Shown here: positions 57,126 through 64,000 of the stretch, in pieces | Layout: every line of letters begins with the position of its first letter | How positions within the stretch are numbered: the stretch's first letter is position 1 | NCBI GenBank assembly: GCA_964558415.1 | Contig: CAZLDI010000007.1 | Span: forward strand, 62,001-126,000 | Reading direction: 5' to 3' | DNA: 64,000 nt | Origin: CAZLDI01 sp964558415 | GTDB lineage: Bacteria > Chloroflexota > Dehalococcoidia > SM23-28-2 > RBG-16-64-32 | The notes under the pieces: model-generated | Told to the model about the DNA's origin: nothing | Databases searched by the model: none | What the model saw: only the letters and a program-made list of their open reading frames with translations | Made by a program: the position numbers and the translations under genes

Positions 57126-57143
57126 GCCTAGATTCCGAGGCAT

Positions 57144-57620
57144 ATGTTGGGTGGCCGAATCGAAGTAGAGGCGGTCATTGCCGCCCCTTTAAGGGAAGTC
57201 TGGGCGACGTGGACAAACCTTGAGAGCCTTCCGGAGTGGATGCCCGCAGTGGTGTCTGTGCGTCGCGTGGGCGAACAGACAGAAGGAGTTGGTGCGGAGA
57301 TTGAGTTCACGGCGCGGAACGCGTGGCGCACGGTAACGTACCGGATGCGCATCACGCACTGGGATGAGGCAAAGCTGGTGCGACAGGAGATAGTGCCCGG
57401 TTCCGGCAAAGGCCTCTGGGCCGGACTTCTGGACCAACAGTCAACCGAATGGACATTCGCCCCTGAGAACGGCAACACGAGGATAGCCGCGACGCAGAAT
57501 ATGAAGCTGAAGGGGCTGGCCGACATCCTGAGCCAACCATGGCTTTTGATATTTGACCGGCAGCTGTACCGGCGGGCGTTTCGCAGGCTGGCGGAACTCG
57601 TCGCGGGCGAAGCCCCGTAG
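57144..57620 (+). CDS. SRPBCC-family protein
   Basis: 158-residue helix-grip protein: RIEVEAVIAAPLREVWATWT and LESLPEWMPAVVSVRRVGEQ at the start, TEWTFAPENGNTRIAATQNM and a C-terminal helix LYRRAFRRLAELVAGEA. It lies between the 12S and 5S subunit genes with short gaps (18 and 13 bp) on the same strand, so it belongs to the operon. A ligand-binding or chaperone-like role there is conjecture. Confidence 0.85.
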   Translation: MLGGRIEVEAVIAAPLREVWATWTNLESLPEWMPAVVSVRRVGEQTEGVGAEIEFTARNAWRTVTYRMRITHWDEAKLVRQEIVPGSGKGLWAGLLDQQSTEWTFAPENGNTRIAATQNMKLKGLADILSQPWLLIFDRQLYRRAFRRLAELVAGEAP

Positions 57621-57633
57621 TGAAGGATCACCA

Positions 57634-59112
57634 ATGGGCTTAAAGATCACCGACACCACTATGCGCGACGGGCATCAGTCGCTGCTGGCCACGCGCATGC
57701 GGACGGAGGACATGCTGCCGATCGCGGCGGAGATGGACGAGGCGGGGTTCCACAGTGTGGAGATCTGGGGAGGCGCGACGTTCGATACGGCGCTGCGCTT
57801 CCTGCGCGAGGACCCGTGGGACCGCCTGCGGGAGCTAAAGAAGCGGTTCAGGAAGACGCCGACGCAGATGCTGCTACGCGGACAGAACGTCCTCGGATAC
57901 CGTCATTACGCGGACGACGTCGTCGAGAAGTTCTGCCAGCTCGCGGTCAAGAACGGGATGGACATCTTCCGCATCTTCGACGCTCTAAACGACCTGCGGA
58001 ACCTGGAGACGGCGATCAAGGCGGTGAAGAAGGCGGGCGGGCACGTGCAGGGGACGATCTGCTACACGATCAGCCCGGTGCACACGCCAGAGATGTTCGC
58101 CAAGCAGGCGAAGGAGCTTGAGGAGATGGGGAGCGACTCCATCTGCATCAAGGACATGGCCGGGCTGCTGCATCCGTACGACGCGTTCCAGATCGTGAGC
58201 AGCATCAAGAAGATCGTGAAGGTCCCGATCCAGATGCACTGTCACTGCACGAGCGGCATGGCGGAGATGACGTACGTGAAGGCCGTCGAGGCCGGCCTGG
58301 ACGTCATCGACTGCGCGCTCTCGACGCTCTCGCAAGGTACGTCGCAGCCGCCGGCGGAGTCGCTGGTCGCGACATTCGAGGGGACGAAGGATGACACGAA
58401 GATGGACCTGGAGCAGCTAACGCACCTGGCGGACTACTTCGGGGAGGTGCGAAAGAAGTACGCGGCGTTCGAGGGGAACGTCAAGGTGGACGCCGGAGTG
58501 CTGCTGCACCAGGTGCCGGGAGGGATGATCTCGAACCTGGTCTCGCAGCTACGAGAGCAGGGGGCGCTGGACAAGCTGAAGGACGTGCTGGAGGAGATAC
58601 CGCGGGTGCGGGCGGACATGGGCTACCCGCCACTGGTTACGCCGACGAGCCAGATCGTGGGCACGCAGGCGGTGCTCAACGCGATCTACGGGCAGCGGTA
58701 CAAGCAGGTGAGCAAAGAGACGAAGGCAGTCGTCCTCGGTCAGTACGGCGAGACACCCGCGCCGATCGGCGCAGACATCCTGAGGACGGTGGGAGGTGGC
58801 GAAAAGCCGATCAAGGGCCGGCCGGCAGACGTATTGGCGCCAGAGTTAGCGAAGGCAGCGAAGGAAGTGGGGAGTTTGGCGCATTCAGACGAGGACGTGA
58901 TGTCCTATGTCCTTTTCCCGCAGGTGGCGCGCGAGTTCCTGGAGTGGCGCGAGCAGGGAGCGGGGCTGGAGCCGGACCTGGTGGCGGCGATCGCGGCGGC
59001 GCTGGCGAGCGACCACCAGCAGACGGCCGCGACGGCGCCCAGCGTGGCCGCTTCTCATGACCACAACGCGTGGAAGATGGCGGGTCGCAGCCGGCTGATG
59101 CGAGGACGGTGA
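57634..59112 (+). CDS. biotin-dependent carboxyltransferase, 5S/PycB/OadA type
   Basis: 492 residues from ATG 57634 (GAAGGA site). DTTMRDGHQSLLATRMRTED is the HMGL-like TIM barrel start with the first metal Asp; CIKDMAGLLHPYDAF carries the carboxylated Lys position, and MHCHCTSGMAEM the metal His pair. GGMISNLVSQLREQGALDKL belongs to the conserved C-terminal part. It catalyses carboxyl transfer between biotin and pyruvate/oxaloacetate. No biotin attachment domain is fused; the carrier is encoded next. Confidence 0.92.
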   Translation: MGLKITDTTMRDGHQSLLATRMRTEDMLPIAAEMDEAGFHSVEIWGGATFDTALRFLREDPWDRLRELKKRFRKTPTQMLLRGQNVLGYRHYADDVVEKFCQLAVKNGMDIFRIFDALNDLRNLETAIKAVKKAGGHVQGTICYTISPVHTPEMFAKQAKELEEMGSDSICIKDMAGLLHPYDAFQIVSSIKKIVKVPIQMHCHCTSGMAEMTYVKAVEAGLDVIDCALSTLSQGTSQPPAESLVATFEGTKDDTKMDLEQLTHLADYFGEVRKKYAAFEGNVKVDAGVLLHQVPGGMISNLVSQLREQGALDKLKDVLEEIPRVRADMGYPPLVTPTSQIVGTQAVLNAIYGQRYKQVSKETKAVVLGQYGETPAPIGADILRTVGGGEKPIKGRPADVLAPELAKAAKEVGSLAHSDEDVMSYVLFPQVAREFLEWREQGAGLEPDLVAAIAAALASDHQQTAATAPSVAASHDHNAWKMAGRSRLMRGR

Positions 59113-59178
59113 TGGCAATCGGCAATGGGAAGGCGGCGATCGGGTCCTGCGGGCGCTCGGCGGTGAGAGTTTAGACGA

Positions 59179-59691
59179 ATGAGGCTGGTCATCCAGGGAC
59201 AAGAGTTCGAAGTCCAGCCATCTCAGGATAGCGTGAGCGTCGGCGACGTGGCCTATGCGGTGCGCATTGTGCGCAGCGGGAACATCGCTACGGTCTACGT
59301 CAACGAGAAGCCGTTCGCGGTGCAGCTGCCCGCCTCCAGCGCAGGCGGCCCGGACGAGGGGACGGTGAGGCTGCTCGTCGACGCGAAGGAGTACGAGATT
59401 GAGGTGCAAGGCCGCGCGGCAGCCGTGCGTCCGCGACCGAAGGCGGCGAAGAAGCCGGCAGCCGCGGCCGGAGCGGTGACGGCGCAGATGACGGGCCGGG
59501 TGATCCGGGTGGACGTGAAGCCGGGCGACCAGGTGGCGGAAGGTCTGGTGCTGCTGATCGTTGAGGCGATGAAGATGGAGAACGAGATCACTGCGCCGAT
59601 GGCGGGGACGGTGAAGGAGGTGGCGGTGAACGCGGGGGCGCGGGTGTCCGAGGGGGATCTGTTGGTGCGGATTGAGGCAGCAGGGGAGTAG
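59179..59691 (+). CDS. biotin carboxyl carrier protein (1.3S-like subunit)
   Basis: 170 residues. The C-terminal biotinyl domain (about 98-168) has the biotin motif EAMKMEN with Lys132; TAQMTGRVIRVDVKPGDQVA and GTVKEVAVNAGARVSEGDLL complete the flattened barrel. The N-terminal 80 residues (RLVIQGQEFEVQPSQDSVSV...) are a linker/docking domain, followed by a Pro/Ala-rich hinge. It carries the carboxyl group between the 12S and 5S subunits encoded upstream. Confidence 0.94.
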   Translation: MRLVIQGQEFEVQPSQDSVSVGDVAYAVRIVRSGNIATVYVNEKPFAVQLPASSAGGPDEGTVRLLVDAKEYEIEVQGRAAAVRPRPKAAKKPAAAAGAVTAQMTGRVIRVDVKPGDQVAEGLVLLIVEAMKMENEITAPMAGTVKEVAVNAGARVSEGDLLVRIEAAGE

Positions 59692-59727
59692 AGGCCGCAA
59701 CGTCGACTCCCGCGATCGGGTAGTCTG

Positions 59728-59807
59728 ACCCACGACCCCACGCCGCCCAGATTATTCGCGAAGATACGGCTCGCCGCGATCGGGGCGTGTCGCCGCTCAG
59801 AATGACA
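59728..59807. repeat. dispersed repeat R1
   Basis: GCCGCCCAGATTATTCGCGA ... GCCGCTCAGAATGACATCG, between the biotin carrier gene and the small Lrp-type gene. The CCTTCG core is changed to ATTCG. Confidence 0.7.
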
Positions 59808-59841
59808 TCGAGGCGACCGTTCAGTCGCCCGGAGGTGGCGC

Positions 59842-60078
59842 CTACTCCCCGAGGGTGACCAGGCTGGTCGTGCTCTGGACGCCGTCGATGGTGCGGATGC
59901 GCTCGCCGAGGATGGGGGGGATGTCCTGGAGGGTGTCGACCTCCAGTTCGATGACGAAGTCGTAGGGACCCATCACCTCGTGCATCTCGACGATCTGGGG
60001 GATTTTCACGATCTCTTCGTGAACGTGTTTGGTCTTGCCGGGGTCGGAAACTACGAGCACGTATGCCTTGATCGCCAT
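59842..60078 (-). CDS. stand-alone Lrp/AsnC ligand-binding domain protein
   Basis: 78 residues: MAIKAYVLVVSDPGKTKHVH, IPQIVEMHEVMGPYDFVIEL and VDTLQDIPPILGERIRTIDG form the alpha/beta RAM domain of Lrp/AsnC regulators, without the DNA-binding HTH. Such proteins bind amino acids or similar ligands and can associate with full-length Lrp proteins. The start has an AGGAGG-like site (GGAGGAGCGACACTCGATGG on the minus strand). It lies between the transcarboxylase and aconitase genes. Confidence 0.92.
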   Translation of the reverse strand: MAIKAYVLVVSDPGKTKHVHEEIVKIPQIVEMHEVMGPYDFVIELEVDTLQDIPPILGERIRTIDGVQSTTSLVTLGE

Positions 60079-60197
60079 CGAGTGTCGCTCCTCCTGGTAT
60101 GCGGGATGCGCCGGACCGCAGCTCCGGGGCGGAAGATGGCGTAAGTATACAGTGGATGATGGGTGGTTGTCAGTGGTCAGCCAGTAGTGGATAGTGG

Positions 60198-62978
<2,781 letters not shown>

Positions 62979-63008
62979 GGATCCCTTCGCGTCGCTTATG
63001 AACAACCC

Positions 63009-63533
63009 ATGCGACTTGATTTCTCCGGCGCACCAGCGAAGGCATTCAAGCAGGTCTGGATAATCCATGGGCTGATGGCCGGCGGCGTGCTAGTTTGCGC
63101 GGTCGCGGGGGAAACTGTGATAAGGGTGGACCCAGAGTTTGAGCGTCGAGGGGGATACACCGCGTTCGGTGATGTAGCCTGGGCGGTTCGCGCTGCTGCA
63201 TTGCTCTTTCTGGTGCAGATGGCTCTTCTACTACTACTAACGCCGGAGCGGTGGGTGCTCCGCAAGGTGATGGAACTCCGTCCACAGAACATCGACCTGG
63301 CCGTGACCCGCACTCTCACAAGCGTTCAAGTTGTGAGAAGCGCTCAGGGTCCCGTGGTTGCGACCTTTGGTGTCCTCCTGTTCTTCGGGAGTGCCGATAG
63401 ATCCGACATATACGTCAGCGCCGTTTTCGCGCTGAACCTGCTATTCTTTTGGCGCCCCACACGCAGCCAATGGGAGAGTTTCTTCCACCGGGCGGCAACT
63501 CAATATGAGGGAGTCTCGGCTCGGCCCTGGTAA
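63009..63533 (+). CDS. four-helix membrane protein of unknown function
   Basis: 174 residues with about four membrane helices: residues 16-38 (WIIHGLMAGGVLVCAVAGE), 57-80 (AWAVRAAALLFLVQMALLLL), about 113-128 (VVATFGVLLFFGSA) and about 132-148 (IYVSAVFALNLLFFW). Hydrophilic loop RWVLRKVMELRPQNIDLAVT between helices 2 and 3. No family recognised. It lies between aconitase (30 bp) and the IDH promoter. Confidence 0.75.
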   Translation: MRLDFSGAPAKAFKQVWIIHGLMAGGVLVCAVAGETVIRVDPEFERRGGYTAFGDVAWAVRAAALLFLVQMALLLLLTPERWVLRKVMELRPQNIDLAVTRTLTSVQVVRSAQGPVVATFGVLLFFGSADRSDIYVSAVFALNLLFFWRPTRSQWESFFHRAATQYEGVSARPW

Positions 63534-63604
63534 GGTGCGGTGATCCAAGTGCATGCCCAATGCCCGCCCACCGCGTGAAATTCGCCGTCACCTATGCGTC
63601 GCTG

Positions 63605-63610
63605 CTAGAA
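63605..63610 (+). promoter_or_regulatory. -10 box (TAGAAT) of the IDH gene
   Basis: TAGAAT 33 nt before the ATG at 63644, with an AGGTGG site in the leader. Confidence 0.45.
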
Positions 63611-63643
63611 TACAGCCGTCGTGCCTTCCGGAGCAGGTGGAAC

Positions 63644-64000
63644 ATGGGATCTAATCAGGCCATAGAGCGCGCGAAGGAGCACTTCGCGCATGTAGTCGCC
63701 GGACAGCTGGCGCGGGTGGAGCGGATGAAGGCGGCGGAGGACTGGACGGACTACGGGTCGCTGAAGCCGATCATTCTCGGCGTCTGCGGGGGCGACGGGA
63801 TCGGGCCGTACATCACCGCGGAGGCGCGGCGGGTGCTGGCGTTCCTGCTGGCGCCGGAGGTGGAGAGCGGGAAGGTGGTCTTCCGCACGATCGAGGGGCT
63901 GACGATCGAGAACCGCGCGCAGCAAAACACGGCGATACCGGACGACGTGCTGGCCGAGCTGAAGAAGTGCCATGTCATCCTGAAGGGCCCGACGACGACG
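63644..64000 (+). CDS. isocitrate/isopropylmalate dehydrogenase family, 5' part
   Basis: First 119 codons of a gene that continues beyond the window. LKPIILGVCGGDGIGPYITA is the N-terminal strand with the GDGIGP motif of isocitrate and isopropylmalate dehydrogenases; FRTIEGLTIENRAQQNTAIP and CHVILKGPTTT, the NADP-enzyme substrate loop, favour isocitrate dehydrogenase. The 40-residue N-terminal extension (MGSNQAIERAKEHFAHVVAG) is unusual. Next to aconitase, it supports a TCA-cycle unit. Start at 63644 chosen for the AGGTGG site. Confidence 0.88.
   Translation, partial: MGSNQAIERAKEHFAHVVAGQLARVERMKAAEDWTDYGSLKPIILGVCGGDGIGPYITAEARRVLAFLLAPEVESGKVVFRTIEGLTIENRAQQNTAIPDDVLAELKKCHVILKGPTTT

Overview
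The window is a GC-rich, densely coded bacterial chromosome segment of about 63 genes. It has no rRNA, tRNA, CRISPR array, phage or IS transposase. Gene content (yebC-ruvC-ruvA, cyclase-linked hydrolases, paired CaiB-type CoA-transferases, an actinobacterial-style sortase, a MscL with a zinc-ribbon tail, many lipoproteins) and the many short palindromic repeats suggest a Chloroflexota bacterium, perhaps Dehalococcoidia-like. This placement is inference; no marker-gene search could be run.

Layout. 1-5.1 kb: a hydrolase cut by the window edge, a small hypothetical gene, a frameshifted nucleotide cyclase, a PfkB sugar kinase, a SnoaL-like protein and an MFS exporter. 5.2-10.5 kb: ruvA, ruvC, yebC, a Nudix hydrolase, a DUF4440-like protein and the pantothenate genes panC-panB with a structured leader. 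10.6-16.1 kb: thiolase, sortase, P1 peptidase and two proteins of unknown function that share the C-terminal tail FRGFGSPxG(R/K)F and similar upstream boxes. 16.1-24.5 kb: mutM, two secreted/lipoprotein genes, polA (proofreading site degenerate), a double-hotdog MaoC protein, a rhodanese, an alpha/beta hydrolase and mscL. 24.7-30.4 kb: two CoA-transferases, a TPR protein, an SRPBCC protein and a VapBC pair. 30.6-37.3 kb: a ThDP enzyme, a ferredoxin-cyclase fusion with a Rieske protein, a broken VOC gene, an ankyrin protein and a second VapBC pair. 37.5-43.9 kb: a diiron protein, a GT4 glycosyltransferase with a debranching-type glycosidase, and an SDR. 44-48.4 kb: acyltransferase, FabF-type synthase and four hotdog proteins. 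48.5-53 kb: two ferredoxins, a LysR regulator, an ArsC/Spx-like gene with an in-frame UGA at its catalytic cysteine, nfo and a CoA-transferase. 53-64 kb: M28 and LysM lipoproteins, a three-subunit transcarboxylase-like set (12S, 5S, 1.3S), a free Lrp-type ligand domain, aconitase and the start of isocitrate dehydrogenase.

How it fits together. The gene content points to CoA-ester and acyl metabolism (thiolase, CoA-transferases, hotdog enzymes, FabF, transcarboxylase) feeding the TCA cycle (aconitase, IDH), with ferredoxins and iron-sulfur-linked signalling. Several genes have a TATAAT/TAGAAT-type box only 6-11 nt before the start codon, which suggests widespread leaderless transcription.

Most notable: (1) a probable selenoprotein at 50250-50600, with UGA replacing the first Cys of a CSTC motif and a SECIS-like hairpin whose loop starts 22 nt downstream; (2) the two FRGFGSP-tail proteins with shared upstream elements; (3) a redox-sensor cyclase/Rieske pair bounded by a duplicated tail of the preceding ThDP-enzyme gene; (4) short palindromic repeats that have become part of coding sequences (panC, a cyclase, gene ends).
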